In this document: one piece after another, positions 47,085 through 57,211 of the stretch
Layout: every line of letters starts with the position of its first letter
Numbering within the stretch: the first letter of the stretch is position 1
Origin: Paracoccus versutus
Lineage (GTDB): Bacteria; Pseudomonadota; Alphaproteobacteria; Rhodobacterales; Rhodobacteraceae
NCBI RefSeq assembly: GCF_000763885.1
Contig: NZ_JRKO01000040.1
Location: 1 to 57,403, forward strand
DNA length: 57,403 bases
Direction of reading: 5' to 3'
The notes under the pieces: model-generated
Databases searched by the model: none
Seen by the model: only the letters and a program-made list of their open reading frames with translations
What the model was told of the DNA's origin: nothing
Made by a program: the position numbers and the translations under genes

Positions 47085-48052
47085 GCGGCGGCGGCCTGAA
47101 CGACCGGGGCCGGATCTCGGCCTTTCTCGACGCGCAGGCGGCCGAGGCGGGGGCGGCGCGCAACACGCTGCTGGCCTATGGCCGCGACCTGCGGGATTTC
47201 GCCGACTGGCTGGCGGCGCGCGACGAGACCCTGCTGGCCGTCCCGCGCGAGGGGATCGAGGATTACCTGTCCCATTGCGACGCCCAGGGCCTGTCGCGGG
47301 CGACGCGGGCGCGGCGGCTGTCGGCGATCCGCCAACTCATGCGCTTCGCGCTGGACGAAGGCTGGCGCGAGGACGACCCGGCCTGCCGCATCAGCGGGCC
47401 GGGCCGGATGCAGCGCCTGCCCAAGGTGCTGGACCGGGCCGAGGTGCAAGCCATGCTGGACGCCCTGCCCCGCATCGGCCGCAACGAGGCCGAGCGCGCC
47501 CGCAACCTGGCGCTGGTCGAGCTGATCTATGCCACCGGCATGCGGGTGAGCGAGCTGGTCTCGCTGCCGGTGGGCGCCTGCCGCGGCGATCCGGCGCTGC
47601 TGCTGATCCGCGGCAAGGGCGGCAAGGAGCGCATGGTGCCGCTGAGCGACCCTGCCCGCCGGGCGCTGGCCGCCTGGCTGAAGCGGCGCGACAATGCCCC
47701 CGCCGAAAGCCCGCTGGGCCGGCTGGTCGCGGGCAAGGGCGCGCGCTGGCTGTTTCCCGCCGCCAGCCGCGAGGGGCACATGACGCGCCAGGCGATGAAC
47801 ACCCTGCTGGGCCAGCTGGCGCTGGCGGCCGGCATCGACCCGGCCCGCGTCTCGCCGCATGTGATCCGCCACGCCTTCGCCACGCATCTGCTGGAGGGCG
47901 GCGCCGACCTGCGCGCGATCCAGACGCTGCTGGGCCATGCCGACCTGGGCACGACCGAGATCTATACCCATGTCCTGGACACGCGGATGCGCGACCTGGT
48001 GCTGAACCACCATCCGCTGGCCCATGCCGACGCCAGCGGAAAGAAGCCATGA
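47081..48052 (+). CDS. xerD: Tyrosine recombinase XerD
   Basis: 323 residues. N-terminal core-binding domain (FLDAQAAEAGAARNTLLAYGRDLRDF), catalytic domain with Arg in ATGMRVSEL, Lys in GKGGKER, the His-x-x-Arg box HVIRHAFATHLLEGG, and LLGHADLGTTEIYTHV, with the second His and nucleophilic Tyr. Acts with XerC at dif to resolve chromosome dimers, under FtsK control. GTG 47081 forms GTGA with the upstream stop, giving the expected length. The corC start overlaps its stop. No dif-like site was recognised in the window. Confidence 0.93.
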   Translation: MSGGGLNDRGRISAFLDAQAAEAGAARNTLLAYGRDLRDFADWLAARDETLLAVPREGIEDYLSHCDAQGLSRATRARRLSAIRQLMRFALDEGWREDDPACRISGPGRMQRLPKVLDRAEVQAMLDALPRIGRNEAERARNLALVELIYATGMRVSELVSLPVGACRGDPALLLIRGKGGKERMVPLSDPARRALAAWLKRRDNAPAESPLGRLVAGKGARWLFPAASREGHMTRQAMNTLLGQLALAAGIDPARVSPHVIRHAFATHLLEGGADLRAIQTLLGHADLGTTEIYTHVLDTRMRDLVLNHHPLAHADASGKKP

Positions 48053-49431
48053 CCGTCCCAGCCCAAGCCGCGGATGCGGCCGCCGCCGCCCTGCCGGTCC
48101 CCGATTCGATCCTTGCCGATCCGGTGGTCTGGCTGACTTGCGCCGCCATCCTGCTGCTATTGGCGCTTTCGGCGTTCTTCTCGGGCTCGGAAACGGCGCT
48201 GACCGCCTCTAGCCAGGCCAAGCTGCGGTCCAGGGCCGACAAGGGGGATGCAGGCGCCGCGCGGGCGCTTGACGTGACCCGCGACAGCGAAAGGTTGCTC
48301 GGCTCGCTGCTGCTGGGCAACAACGTGGTCAACATCCTGTCGGCCAGCCTGGCCACGGCGCTGTTCACCCGCATCCTGGGCGCCGGCGGCGTGGCGGTTG
48401 CGACGCTGGTGATGACCGCGCTGGTGTTGATCTTTTCCGAGGTGCTGCCCAAGACCTATGCCATCCTTGCCCCCGAGGAGCTGTCCAGCCGCGTCGCCCG
48501 CCCGATCGGCGTCTTCACCCGGATCATGGCCCCGATCGTCGCGGTGGTCCGGCTGATCGTGCGCGGCATCCTGGCGCTGCTGGGCTTTCGACCCGACCGG
48601 GCAAGCCATGTCTTTTCCGTCCAGGAGGAAATCGCCGGCGCCCTGGCCATCGCGCAATCCAGCGGCTCGGTCGAAAAAGAGGAACGCGACCGCCTGCTGG
48701 GCGCGCTGGACCTGGGCGAACGCGCCGTCGAAGAGGTGATGCTGCACCGCTCGCGCATCGAGATGATCGACGCCGGCCTTCCCGCCGATCAGGTGCTGGA
48801 CCTGGTGCTGAAAAGCCCGCATACCCGCCTGCCCGTCTATCGGGGCGAGCGCGAGAATGTCGTCGGCGTGATCCATGCCAAGGACCTGCTGCGCGGCGTG
48901 CGCCGGGCGCTTCAGGATCAGGGGCCGGACGCCTTGCGCAGCTTTGACGTGCTGGACACCGCCATGCCGCCCTATTTCGTGCCCGAGACCACGCCGCTGG
49001 ACGAGCAGATGCGCGAATTTCTCAAACGCCACACGCATTTCGCGCTGGTGGTGGACGAATACGGCAGCCTGCGCGGGCTGATCACGCTCGAGGACATCCT
49101 GGAGGAAATCGTCGGTGAGATCACCGACGAACATGACATGGACGCCGCGCAAACGCTGCTGCCCGGACCGCAGGGCGACTACCTGGTCGATGGCGCGATG
49201 ACCATCCGCGACCTGAACCGGGCGCTGGACTGGTCCCTGCCCGACGATGAGGCCAATACCGTCGCCGGGCTGGTGATCCACATGGCCCAGTCGATCCCGG
49301 CGGCGGGCCAGGTGTTTTCCTTTCACGGCTACCGCTTCGAGGTGCTGGCGCGGCGGGAAAACCGCATCACCCGGCTGCGCATCCGCCCGCTGGAGACGCC
49401 GCCGCCGGGCGAGGCCGCCGCCGATCAGTGA
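48049..49431 (+). CDS. CorC/HlyC-type CBS-domain membrane protein (CNNM family)
   Basis: 460 residues. An N-terminal DUF21/CNNM transmembrane domain with LSAFFSGSETALTASS, the four-helix signature, and NNVVNILSASLAT. Two cytoplasmic CBS domains follow (SRIEMIDAGLPADQVLDLVLKSPHTRLPVYRG and VPETTPLDEQMREFLKRHTHFALVVDEYG). A C-terminal CorC_HlyC domain ends it (NTVAGLVIHMAQSIPAAGQVF). The family is linked with Mg2+/Co2+ efflux or ion homeostasis. It overlaps xerD by 4 nt and the convergent permease gene by 7 nt. Confidence 0.88.
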   Translation: MTVPAQAADAAAAALPVPDSILADPVVWLTCAAILLLLALSAFFSGSETALTASSQAKLRSRADKGDAGAARALDVTRDSERLLGSLLLGNNVVNILSASLATALFTRILGAGGVAVATLVMTALVLIFSEVLPKTYAILAPEELSSRVARPIGVFTRIMAPIVAVVRLIVRGILALLGFRPDRASHVFSVQEEIAGALAIAQSSGSVEKEERDRLLGALDLGERAVEEVMLHRSRIEMIDAGLPADQVLDLVLKSPHTRLPVYRGERENVVGVIHAKDLLRGVRRALQDQGPDALRSFDVLDTAMPPYFVPETTPLDEQMREFLKRHTHFALVVDEYGSLRGLITLEDILEEIVGEITDEHDMDAAQTLLPGPQGDYLVDGAMTIRDLNRALDWSLPDDEANTVAGLVIHMAQSIPAAGQVFSFHGYRFEVLARRENRITRLRIRPLETPPPGEAAADQ

Positions 49432-50915
49432 TCGGCCATGCCGGCGGCGCGCTTGGCCTCCTCGACGCTGCCGCCGGCGCCGTTGAAGAAGGCGTTCAGC
49501 GCCACCGCCGCGATGGTCGCCAGCAGGATGCCCGATTCGACCAGCGGGTGGATGGCATGCGGCATCCATTGCTTGAAATCGGGGGCGATCAGCGGGATCA
49601 TCCCGAAGCCGAGCGCCACCGCCACCACGAACAGGTTGTTGCGGTTGCCGGCGAAATCCACCGTCGAGAGGATGCGGATGCCGGTCGCGGCGACCATGCC
49701 GAACATGACGAGGCCGGCGCCGCCCAGCACCGGGGTCGGCAGCGATTCCACCGCCGCGCCCATCTTGGGCACCAGCCCGAACAGGATCAGGATCAGCCCG
49801 CCGGCGACGCAGATGAAGCGGCTCTTTATGCCGGTGACGCCGACAAGGCCGACGTTCTGGCTGAAAGAGGTATAGGGGAAGGTGTTGAAGATGCCGCCGA
49901 TCAGCGTGCCCAGGCCATCGGTGCGCAGACCGGCGGTCAGCCGCTGCGGGGTGATCTCGCGCCCGGTCATCTCACCCAGCGCCAGGAACATGCCGGTCGA
50001 TTCGATCATCACCACGATCATCACCAGCACCATGGTCACGATCAGCACCGGGTCGAAGATCGGCATGCCGAAATGGAAGGGCGCGACGATGCCGAACCAA
50101 TGCGCCTCGGCCACCTTGTCGAAGGTCATCTGGCCCAGCACGATGGTCAGCCCCGCGCCGATCAGCATGCCCAGCAGCACCGCGATATTGGCGACGAAGC
50201 CGCGGCCGAAGCGGGCGATCAGCAGGATCGCCACCAGCACCACGCCGGAAATGGCGATGTTGACCGGCCGGGCGTAAAGCGGGTTCTGCACGCTGGGCGC
50301 GGGGGCAAAGCCCTCGGGCAGCGCGGGCACGGCGCCGGTCCCGGCCAGGTCGCGCAGCTGGTTCAGCCAGCCCGCCGCGACCGGGTCCACCACCTTGGGC
50401 GCGGTCGGCCCGACCGGGTTGCCGAAGATCCAGTTGATCCCCACCCGCATCAGCGTGACGCCGATCACCAGGATGATGGTGCCGGTCACGAGCGGCGGAA
50501 AGAACTTCAGCATCCGCCCGACGAAGGGCGCGATCAGCATGGCGACGATCCCCGCGCCGATGATGGCGCCAAAGATCATCCGCGCGCCCTCGGGGCCCGG
50601 ATAGGCATTGGCCATGGCCACCATCGGCCCGACCGAGGCGAAGGTCACGCCCATCATCACCGGCAGCTGGATGCCGAACCAGCGCGTCACGCCCAGCGAC
50701 TGGATGATCGTGGCCACGCCGCAGCAGAACAGGTCGGCCGAGATCAGGAAGGCCACGTCCTCGGGCGAGAGCTTCAGCGCGCGGCCGACGATCAGCGGCA
50801 CCGCCACCGCTCCAGCATACATGACCAGCACATGCTGCAAGCCCAGGGTCGTCATGCGCAGCGGCGGCAGGATCTCGTCGACCGGATCGACTGCGGATGT
50901 CGCGGCTCTTGCCAT
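49425..50915 (-). CDS. NCS2-family purine/xanthine permease
   Basis: 496 residues, about 14 membrane segments. NCS2 motifs include QHVLVMYAGAVAVPLIVG near residue 27, GIQLPVMMGVTFASVGPM, VIMIESTGMFLALGEMTGREI and FNTFPYTSFSQNVGLVGVTGIKSR. The last, with QNxGLxxxTGxKSR, favours xanthine/urate-type over uracil-type transporters. Proton-coupled uptake of a purine is predicted. A perfect hairpin-forming inverted repeat (50942-50957) lies 27 nt upstream of the start. The long C-terminus is hydrophobic. No xdh or uric-acid genes are next to it. Confidence 0.88.
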   Translation of the reverse strand: MARAATSAVDPVDEILPPLRMTTLGLQHVLVMYAGAVAVPLIVGRALKLSPEDVAFLISADLFCCGVATIIQSLGVTRWFGIQLPVMMGVTFASVGPMVAMANAYPGPEGARMIFGAIIGAGIVAMLIAPFVGRMLKFFPPLVTGTIILVIGVTLMRVGINWIFGNPVGPTAPKVVDPVAAGWLNQLRDLAGTGAVPALPEGFAPAPSVQNPLYARPVNIAISGVVLVAILLIARFGRGFVANIAVLLGMLIGAGLTIVLGQMTFDKVAEAHWFGIVAPFHFGMPIFDPVLIVTMVLVMIVVMIESTGMFLALGEMTGREITPQRLTAGLRTDGLGTLIGGIFNTFPYTSFSQNVGLVGVTGIKSRFICVAGGLILILFGLVPKMGAAVESLPTPVLGGAGLVMFGMVAATGIRILSTVDFAGNRNNLFVVAVALGFGMIPLIAPDFKQWMPHAIHPLVESGILLATIAAVALNAFFNGAGGSVEEAKRAAGMADH

Positions 50916-50941
50916 GAGGCCCCCCTTCGTTGCCCGTTATC

Positions 50942-50957
50942 CTTGCGTTTTCGCAAG
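50942..50957. promoter_or_regulatory. Inverted repeat upstream of the purine permease
   Basis: CTTGCG-TTTT-CGCAAG, six perfect pairs, lying 27-42 nt before the permease ATG. A dimeric regulator could bind it; as RNA it would form a small stem-loop in the leader. The regulator is unknown. Confidence 0.45.
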
Positions 50958-51006
50958 ACTGCGCTGGCGGCCGGGCTTTGGCAAATGCTTTATGACGATC
51001 GCGTGA

Positions 51007-52971
51007 TCAGCCGGCCTGCGCCGCGCAGGATGCGGCATCCGCAAGCGCGCCGGCCTGCATCTGCCGGCGCATCGTGCGGCGCAGGGTCTGGGTCAGGCCC
51101 AGTTCAGGCCAGGCCGCCTGGGCGGCGCGCAGATGCGCCTCGGCCCGCGGGACGTCCTGGGCCTCGGCGGCGCGCAGCGCGGCCGAAAGGCGCAGCAGCG
51201 GCTGGTCCGGCGCCAGCGCCAGCGCCGCATCCAGCCAGCGCTGCCCGGCCTTGCGATTGCCGGCGGCAAAGCAGACATCGGCCAGCCGCTTGCAGGTCAG
51301 CATCCGGCCCGGCCGCGCCGCATCCAGCCAGTGCAGCAGCGCCAGCGCCCGGTTCAGCCGGCCATGCAGCCGCAGCACCGAGGCGCAAAAGCCCAGCCAG
51401 GCCGCGTCCCCCTCGGCAAGCGGCGGCTGCTCGCCCCTGGCCAGCGCCGCCTCGACCGGGGCCAGCGCCTCGGCGCCGGGGCCCAGCTTGCGCCACAGGT
51501 CGGGCCAGACCAGCAGCTCGCGCTGCGGACCCGGATCGCGGATGAACTCCGACCAGTCGATTCGCAACAGCCAAAGCGGCAGGATCCGGCCCTTGCCGCG
51601 TTCCGGATCGGGCTGGGCATAGGTCGCCAGCAGCTCGGGGGCGAAGCCGAGCGCCCGGCTGGCCGCGCCGCCCTCGCGCATCAGCCGATGCGCCAGGGCG
51701 GGCATGATCGGCCCCTCGGCCGAGCGCCCGGCAAGGACCATGTCCACGAAGGCCGCGTCCGGTGCGGGCGCGGCGCCATCCGCATTCCTGCCCTGCCCGC
51801 CCGTGACCAGCAGCACCTGCCGGCATTGCGGCTTGTCGCGGTTGCGCATCAGCGGCGCCTCCAGCCCCTGCAAGGCCAGCCGCCGCGCCTTCTGCGCCCG
51901 ACCCGCCGACCAGGCCGCCACCGCAAGCTCGCGATAAAGAAAGGGGAAACGCTCCAGCAGCGCGCGGTTCCCGGCCAAGGCATCGACCAGCTCCGCGCCT
52001 CGGCCGCAGCGCCGGGCATGGCCGGCGGCATAGCTAATGCTCTGCGCCAGATCGCCGGGCGCAAGGAAACTCTCCGGCCGCGACAGCACCCGCTCCAGCA
52101 GCGCATCATGGGCCGAAGCCTGCAGATCGGCGGGAAGCGCCCCCGGCAGGGTCACGATCCGGCATTCCCCCACCATCGCCGCCGCGCGCGAAAAGGCGCT
52201 GTGGCTGGGCGCGCCCACCTGGGCGCAACCGGCCATCAGCAGCAGTTCCAGCAGGTCGCGCTCGGCCGGGGTCAGCGCGCCGGGGTCCAGCAACTCCTGC
52301 ACCGAGAGGATGCGCGGATCGCCCTGCCGCAGATGCTCGACCGCGGCCGGCGTGTCGGAAAAGGCGATCACCGGCCCCTCCACCGCGGCGACGAAGGCGC
52401 GGAAGAACTCGTCGGGCACATATTTCGACGCCCAGGAGGAATAGGACCAGGGATCGCCGTCCAGGATGTCGCCGCGCCGGACATGGATCGCTAGCGGCCG
52501 GCCGCCGCCCGCGCGCTCGAGGATGCGCCGCGCATCCGCCAGCGCCCGTGCCAGCCGCGGGGACAGGGCCAGATCGGCGGCCACGGCGCGCAGGCCGGCG
52601 GCCGCCTCGGCCTCGGGTTCGTCCATGAAGCGCAGGATCTCGGCCATGCTGTCGCATTCGTAGCGCCGCCCCTCGGCCAGGGTCCGGGCAAAGCCGGCGC
52701 GGCTCATGCCCGGCGCGACCGCGGGCAGGTTGCGCAGGCCCGCGCGGTCGGGCGCGCGCCCGACCACGTCGATATGCGCGGCCACGAAGCCGGGATCCAG
52801 GAAATCGCGCGGATCGGCCAGCTCGGGATAGGGGCCGCCGGGCTGGGACAGCCACAGATAGCGCCCCGAGACCCCGAACTTGCGCGCGATCCGCATGACG
52901 TTGAGCAGGCAGATCAGCCGCGCGCCGATCCGGTCCTGCCGGAAACCGATGATGGCGTGATGCTTTGTCAT
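51007..52971 (-). CDS. GT23/NodZ-like protein with HxRRGD motif and long C-terminal repeat region
   Basis: 654 residues. Residues about 1-300 look like a fucosyltransferase-type GT-B domain with the donor-binding motif HVRRGD at 163-168 followed by an aromatic [14 protein letters not shown], and [12 protein letters not shown], as in NodZ/GT23 or peptide-O-fucosyltransferase families. The remaining ~350 residues are alanine-rich helices like TPR-type repeats ([34 protein letters not shown]). It could be a glycosyltransferase that uses GDP-fucose or GDP-colitose type donors made by the locus at 28-31 kb; this is inference. ATG 52971 follows GGAGGGG. Divergent from tkt. Confidence 0.6.
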   Translation of the reverse strand: MTKHHAIIGFRQDRIGARLICLLNVMRIARKFGVSGRYLWLSQPGGPYPELADPRDFLDPGFVAAHIDVVGRAPDRAGLRNLPAVAPGMSRAGFARTLAEGRRYECDSMAEILRFMDEPEAEAAAGLRAVAADLALSPRLARALADARRILERAGGGRPLAIHVRRGDILDGDPWSYSSWASKYVPDEFFRAFVAAVEGPVIAFSDTPAAVEHLRQGDPRILSVQELLDPGALTPAERDLLELLLMAGCAQVGAPSHSAFSRAAAMVGECRIVTLPGALPADLQASAHDALLERVLSRPESFLAPGDLAQSISYAAGHARRCGRGAELVDALAGNRALLERFPFLYRELAVAAWSAGRAQKARRLALQGLEAPLMRNRDKPQCRQVLLVTGGQGRNADGAAPAPDAAFVDMVLAGRSAEGPIMPALAHRLMREGGAASRALGFAPELLATYAQPDPERGKGRILPLWLLRIDWSEFIRDPGPQRELLVWPDLWRKLGPGAEALAPVEAALARGEQPPLAEGDAAWLGFCASVLRLHGRLNRALALLHWLDAARPGRMLTCKRLADVCFAAGNRKAGQRWLDAALALAPDQPLLRLSAALRAAEAQDVPRAEAHLRAAQAAWPELGLTQTLRRTMRRQMQAGALADAASCAAQAG

Positions 52972-53064
52972 GCGAAACCGCCCCTCCGTCCCCCTTGCGG
53001 CTTGCAACCGCGCGCCCTCCTGCCTATCAGGACGTGCCGCCATACAACAGCACGGAATCCCGAT

Positions 53065-55086
53065 ATGGACATCGCCGCCCGCCGCAAGGCCGATCCCGCC
53101 CACTGGCGCCTCGCCACCGCGATCCGCGCCCTTTCCATGGACGCCGTCGAGGCGGCGAACTCGGGCCACCCCGGCATGCCGATGGGCATGGCCGACGTGG
53201 CCACGGTCCTGTTCCGCGACCACCTGAAATTCGACGCCGCCGCGCCGAACTGGTTCGACCGCGACCGCTTCGTGCTGTCGGCGGGCCATGGCTCGATGCT
53301 GATCTATTCGCTGCTCCACCTGACCGGCTACGAGCAGATGTCGATCGACCAGATCCGCAACTTCCGCCAATGGGGCGCGATCACCGCCGGCCATCCCGAA
53401 TACGGCCATGCCGAGGGGATCGAGACGACGACCGGCCCGCTGGGCCAGGGCATCGCCACCGCCGTCGGCTTCGCCATCGCCGAAGAGGCGATGCGCGCCC
53501 AGTTCGGCGAGGGCCTGTGCAACCACAAGACCTGGGTCATCGCCGGCGACGGCTGCCTGATGGAAGGCATCAGCCAGGAGGCGATCGGCCTGGCCGGCCA
53601 CCAGAAGCTGAAGAACCTGATCGTCCTTTGGGACAACAACGACATCACCATCGACGGCCGCGTGTCGCTGTCGGATTCGACCGACCAGCTGAAGCGCTTC
53701 GAGGCCTCGGGCTGGCGCACGCTCAGCTGCGACGGCCACGACCCGGCCGACATCGCCCGCGCCCTGGCCGATGCGGCCAGCGGCAAGGACGACCGCCCGG
53801 TGCTGGTCGCCTGCAAGACCATCATCGGCTTCGGTGCGCCCAACAAGCAGGACAGCTCGGGCGTGCATGGCTCGGCGCTCGGCGCGGCCGAGATCGCCGC
53901 CGCGCGCGAGGCGCTGGGCTGGGATGCCGCCGCCTTCACCGTGCCCGATGACATCCTGGCCGACTGGCGCGCCATCGGCGCCAAGGGCCGGGCGGAACGC
54001 GAAGCCTGGGCCGCCCGCGTCGATGCGGCGGAAAACCGCGACGAATTCGCCCGCCGCATCTCTGGCGGCACCAGCGAGCGGCTTGCGCCCACCATCGCCG
54101 CGCTCAAGCAGCAGGCGCTGGCCAGCAAGCCCAAGGTCGCGACCCGCAAGGCCAGCGAGATGGTGCTGGAGGTGGTGAACCCCGAACTGCCCGAGACGCT
54201 GGGCGGCTCGGCCGACCTGACCGGCTCGAACAACACCAAGACCAAGGATCTGGGCATCTTCACGCCGGAAAACCGCCAGGGCCGCTATATCCACTACGGC
54301 ATCCGCGAACATGGCATGGCGGCGGCGATGAACGGCATCTGGCTGCACGGCGGCTTCCGCCCCTATGGCGGCACCTTCATGTGCTTCACCGATTACGCGC
54401 GCGGCGCCATGCGGCTTTCGGCGCTGATGGGCCTGCCGGTGACCTATGTCATGACCCATGACAGCATCGGCCTGGGCGAGGACGGCCCGACCCACCAGCC
54501 GGTCGAGCACCTGGCGATCTGCCGCGCCACGCCCAACACGCTGACCCTGCGCCCCTGCGACCTGATCGAGACCGCCGAGGCCTGGGAAATCGCGCTGTCG
54601 AGCGAATCGACCCCGACCGTCATGGCGCTGTCACGCCAGAACCTGCCGCTGCTGCGCGAGGATGCGGGGTCCGAGAACCTCTCGGCCAGGGGCGCCTATG
54701 TCCTGCGCGAGGCCAGCGCCGAGCCCAGGGTGATCCTGATGGCCTCGGGCTCCGAGGTGGAAATCGCCGTTGCCGCCCGCGACGCGCTCGAGGCCGAGGG
54801 CGTGCCGACCCGCGTGGTCTCGGTCCCGTCGATGGAGCTTTTCCGCGACCAGGACGCCGAATACCGCCGGCAGGTCCTGCCCGCCGGCACCGTGCGCATC
54901 GCCATCGAGGCCGCCGTGCGCCAGCCCTGGGACTGGCTGCTCTTGGGCGAGCGCGGGCGCGAGGAAACCTCGGGCTTCATCGGCATGACCGGCTTCGGCG
55001 CCTCGGCCCCGGCGCCGACGCTCTACAAGGAATTCGGCATCACCGCCGAGGCGACCATCGCCGAGGCCCGCCGCCTGCTCGGCTGA
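53065..55086 (+). CDS. tkt: Transketolase
   Basis: 673 residues, typical length. The TPP-binding motif is [33 protein letters not shown]. The N-terminus has [13 protein letters not shown], the second domain has the catalytic glutamate and histidine regions ([17 protein letters not shown] and [22 protein letters not shown]), and the C-terminal domain is complete. It transfers two-carbon units between pentose and glycolytic phosphates. ATG 53065 is preferred; the upstream open frame is antisense to the GT-like gene. A strong hairpin follows the stop. Confidence 0.96.
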   Translation: MDIAARRKADPAHWRLATAIRALSMDAVEAANSGHPGMPMGMADVATVLFRDHLKFDAAAPNWFDRDRFVLSAGHGSMLIYSLLHLTGYEQMSIDQIRNFRQWGAITAGHPEYGHAEGIETTTGPLGQGIATAVGFAIAEEAMRAQFGEGLCNHKTWVIAGDGCLMEGISQEAIGLAGHQKLKNLIVLWDNNDITIDGRVSLSDSTDQLKRFEASGWRTLSCDGHDPADIARALADAASGKDDRPVLVACKTIIGFGAPNKQDSSGVHGSALGAAEIAAAREALGWDAAAFTVPDDILADWRAIGAKGRAEREAWAARVDAAENRDEFARRISGGTSERLAPTIAALKQQALASKPKVATRKASEMVLEVVNPELPETLGGSADLTGSNNTKTKDLGIFTPENRQGRYIHYGIREHGMAAAMNGIWLHGGFRPYGGTFMCFTDYARGAMRLSALMGLPVTYVMTHDSIGLGEDGPTHQPVEHLAICRATPNTLTLRPCDLIETAEAWEIALSSESTPTVMALSRQNLPLLREDAGSENLSARGAYVLREASAEPRVILMASGSEVEIAVAARDALEAEGVPTRVVSVPSMELFRDQDAEYRRQVLPAGTVRIAIEAAVRQPWDWLLLGERGREETSGFIGMTGFGASAPAPTLYKEFGITAEATIAEARRLLG

Positions 55087-55094
55087 CCCATCCG

Positions 55095-55118
55095 GGCCGC
55101 GCCCTTTCCGGCGCGGCC
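55095..55118 (+). terminator. Hairpin after transketolase
   Basis: GGCCGCGCC (55095-55103) pairs with GGCGCGGCC (55110-55118), loop CTTTCC, 9 nt after the stop codon. There is no T-run, as for most hairpins here; likely a transcript end. Confidence 0.55.
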
Positions 55119-55165
55119 TGCCCAATCCCGGCACCGAAGCCTGGTCCCCTCGAATCCCCGCCCGG

Positions 55166-55187
55166 CTTCTTCGTTCCCCAAATACCC
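55166..55187 (-). repeat. Dispersed intergenic motif, copy C
   Basis: On the minus strand, GGGTATTTGGGGAACGAAGA then AG; differs from copy A at one position. It lies between transketolase and the EamA gene, opposite in orientation to both. Confidence 0.7.
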
Positions 55188-55273
55188 ATGCGACGGCGCG
55201 GGCAGGCACCCGCTCCGCCCCCATGGACCCCGCCGCCGCCCACGGGCATAAGCGGGAACAAGAGGGACATGCC

Positions 55274-56215
55274 ATGACACCGCCCGAACCCAGCCCCGGC
55301 GCCTTGCCGCCGATCCTCGCGCCCGCGGGCGATCCGGCGCGCTCGGCGCAATTGCGCGGCATCCTGCTCCTGCTGCTGGCGATCTTCCTGTTCACGCTGA
55401 TGGATGCCACCGGCAAGCATCTCTCGACGCTCTACCACCCGGTGCAGGTGGTCTGGGTGCGCTTCGTCACCAACCTGGCCATCGTCGCGGTCATCTTCGC
55501 GCCGCGGCTGCGCCATGCCCTCGCCACCCGGCGCCCGGCGGTGCAGTTCTTCCGCGGCGTGACGCAATTCGGCTCGGGCCTGCTGTTCTTCAGCGCGCTG
55601 CAATTCATCGGCCTGGCCGAGGCAACCGCGATCATGGACCTCAACCCGGTGCTGATCACGCTGGGCGCGGCCGTCTTTTTGGGCGAATCCATCGGCATCC
55701 GCCGCATCCTCGGCATCCTCGCCGCCTTCTGCGGCGCCATGCTCATCATCCGCCCCGGCGCCGGCGTCTTCCATCCCGCGGCGCTGCTGGCGCTCACCGC
55801 GGCCTTCACCTATGCCGCCGGCGCCATCCTGACCCGCATGGCGAGAAGCGATTCCACCGCGACCTCGATCCTGTGGTCGGCGCTGGTCGGCACGGTCCTC
55901 TCCTCGCTCGCCGTGCCCTTCGTCTGGCAGCCCATCGCGGCCGGCGACCTCTGGGCCTTCCTGCTGCTCGGCGGGCTCGGCACGGCGGCGCAGGCGCTGC
56001 TGATCCGCGCCTTCTCGCTGGCCGAGGCGGCGGCCATCGCCCCCTTCGGCTATACCGGGCTGGTCTGGGCCGGGCTCTGGGGCTGGCTGTTCTGGGGCAC
56101 CCTGCCCGACCTCTGGACCCTCATCGGCGCGTTGATCATCGTGGCCGCGGGCCTATATGTCTGGATGCGCGAGGCCCGCGCGATGAACCGGGCCGCCGGA
56201 ACGGGGCCGCAATGA
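55274..56215 (+). CDS. EamA/DMT-family transporter
   Basis: 313 residues with ten membrane segments in two EamA repeats (first begins LRGILLLLLAIFLFTLMDATGKHLSTL; second near AALLALTAAFTYAAGAILTRMARS). The loops after TM4 and TM9 are short and the C-terminus is cytoplasmic. The family exports metabolites or amino acids; substrate unknown. ATG 55274 has GAGGGA 6 nt upstream; an extended frame to 55223 is not needed. It overlaps the acyltransferase gene by 4 nt. Confidence 0.83.
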   Translation: MTPPEPSPGALPPILAPAGDPARSAQLRGILLLLLAIFLFTLMDATGKHLSTLYHPVQVVWVRFVTNLAIVAVIFAPRLRHALATRRPAVQFFRGVTQFGSGLLFFSALQFIGLAEATAIMDLNPVLITLGAAVFLGESIGIRRILGILAAFCGAMLIIRPGAGVFHPAALLALTAAFTYAAGAILTRMARSDSTATSILWSALVGTVLSSLAVPFVWQPIAAGDLWAFLLLGGLGTAAQALLIRAFSLAEAAAIAPFGYTGLVWAGLWGWLFWGTLPDLWTLIGALIIVAAGLYVWMREARAMNRAAGTGPQ

Positions 56216-57108
56216 CCGAGACCGACACCGAGACCCAGGAGCCCGCCCCGCTGCGCGACCGCATCGCCAATGGCGCCTTCCTGGCCGTCATGGGGCTGGC
56301 GCGCATCCTGCCCTATCGGCGGCGCGTGCCCGCGATGGGCTGGTTCTTTGCCCATCTGCTTGGCCCGCTGGCGGGCTGGCGCCGGCGCATCCGCGCCAAC
56401 CTGGCCATGGCGCGTCCCGACCTTTCCGCGGCCGAGGTCCGCCGCCTGACCCGCGCGGTGCCCGACAACGCCGGCCGCTCGCTGGCCGAGATCTATTCCG
56501 GCGCCGAGTTCACCGACCGCATCCATGCCGCCGACCCGCTGGCCGGCCCCGGCCTGCCGGCGCTGGAACAGGCCGCGCAGGCGGGCCGGCCGGTGATCCT
56601 GGCCGTGGCGCATTTCGGCAATTACGACGCCATGCGCGCGGCGCTTGCCGGGCGCGGCTGGCCGGTCGGCGCGCTTTACCGGCCGATGAACAACGAGGCG
56701 TTCAACCGCCATTACATCCCCGCCATGCGCGCCATCGCCGAGCCGATGTTCCCGCGCGGCCGCGCCGGGCTTGCGGCGATGCTGCGCTTTCTCAAGGGTG
56801 GGGGCTGGCTGTCGCTGGGCTTCGACCAGTTCGACGTCCACGGCGCCGAGCTGCGCTTTTTCGGCCTGCCGACCAGGACGGTGCTGACCCCGGCGGAACT
56901 GGCGCTGCGCTATGATGCGCTGATCCTGCCCATCGCCGGGGTGCGCCAGCCCGACGGGCTGAGCTTTCGCGTCGAGGTCGGCGCGCCCATCCCCCACAGC
57001 GACGCCCCGACCATGATGCAGGCGCTGAACGACGATCTGGAGCGGCTGGTCCGCGACCATATGGAGCAGTGGTTCTGGGTCCATCGGCGCTGGAAACGCA
57101 GGGGCTAG
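56212..57108 (+). CDS. LpxL/HtrB-type lipid A acyltransferase
   Basis: 298 residues. N-terminal anchor region, then the family HX4D motif in AVAHFGNYD, ALYRPMNNEAFNRHYI, and later GFDQFDVHGAELRFFG with PTRTVLTPAELALRYDALILPI. Length and motifs match lysophospholipid/lauroyl acyltransferases that add secondary acyl chains to lipid A, although homologues acting on ornithine lipids also exist. No signal peptide. Coupled to the EamA gene by ATGA overlap. This links to outer-membrane lipid synthesis; the sugar locus upstream is separate. Confidence 0.82.
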   Translation: MTETDTETQEPAPLRDRIANGAFLAVMGLARILPYRRRVPAMGWFFAHLLGPLAGWRRRIRANLAMARPDLSAAEVRRLTRAVPDNAGRSLAEIYSGAEFTDRIHAADPLAGPGLPALEQAAQAGRPVILAVAHFGNYDAMRAALAGRGWPVGALYRPMNNEAFNRHYIPAMRAIAEPMFPRGRAGLAAMLRFLKGGGWLSLGFDQFDVHGAELRFFGLPTRTVLTPAELALRYDALILPIAGVRQPDGLSFRVEVGAPIPHSDAPTMMQALNDDLERLVRDHMEQWFWVHRRWKRRG

Positions 57109-57211
57109 GCGGCGAATCCCTTTCCCTTGGGTTGCCCGACGGTCTATAAGGACGCCCAAATCCGCCGCGCAATCAGAACGCGGGCCCCGACAACGACATC
57201 CAGAGGACGGC

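Noticed and set aside
51007..54510. Long minus-strand frame extending from the GT-like gene over transketolase
   Set aside because: The segment above 52971 is antisense to tkt. A good GGAGGGG and ATG at 52971 give the natural start.
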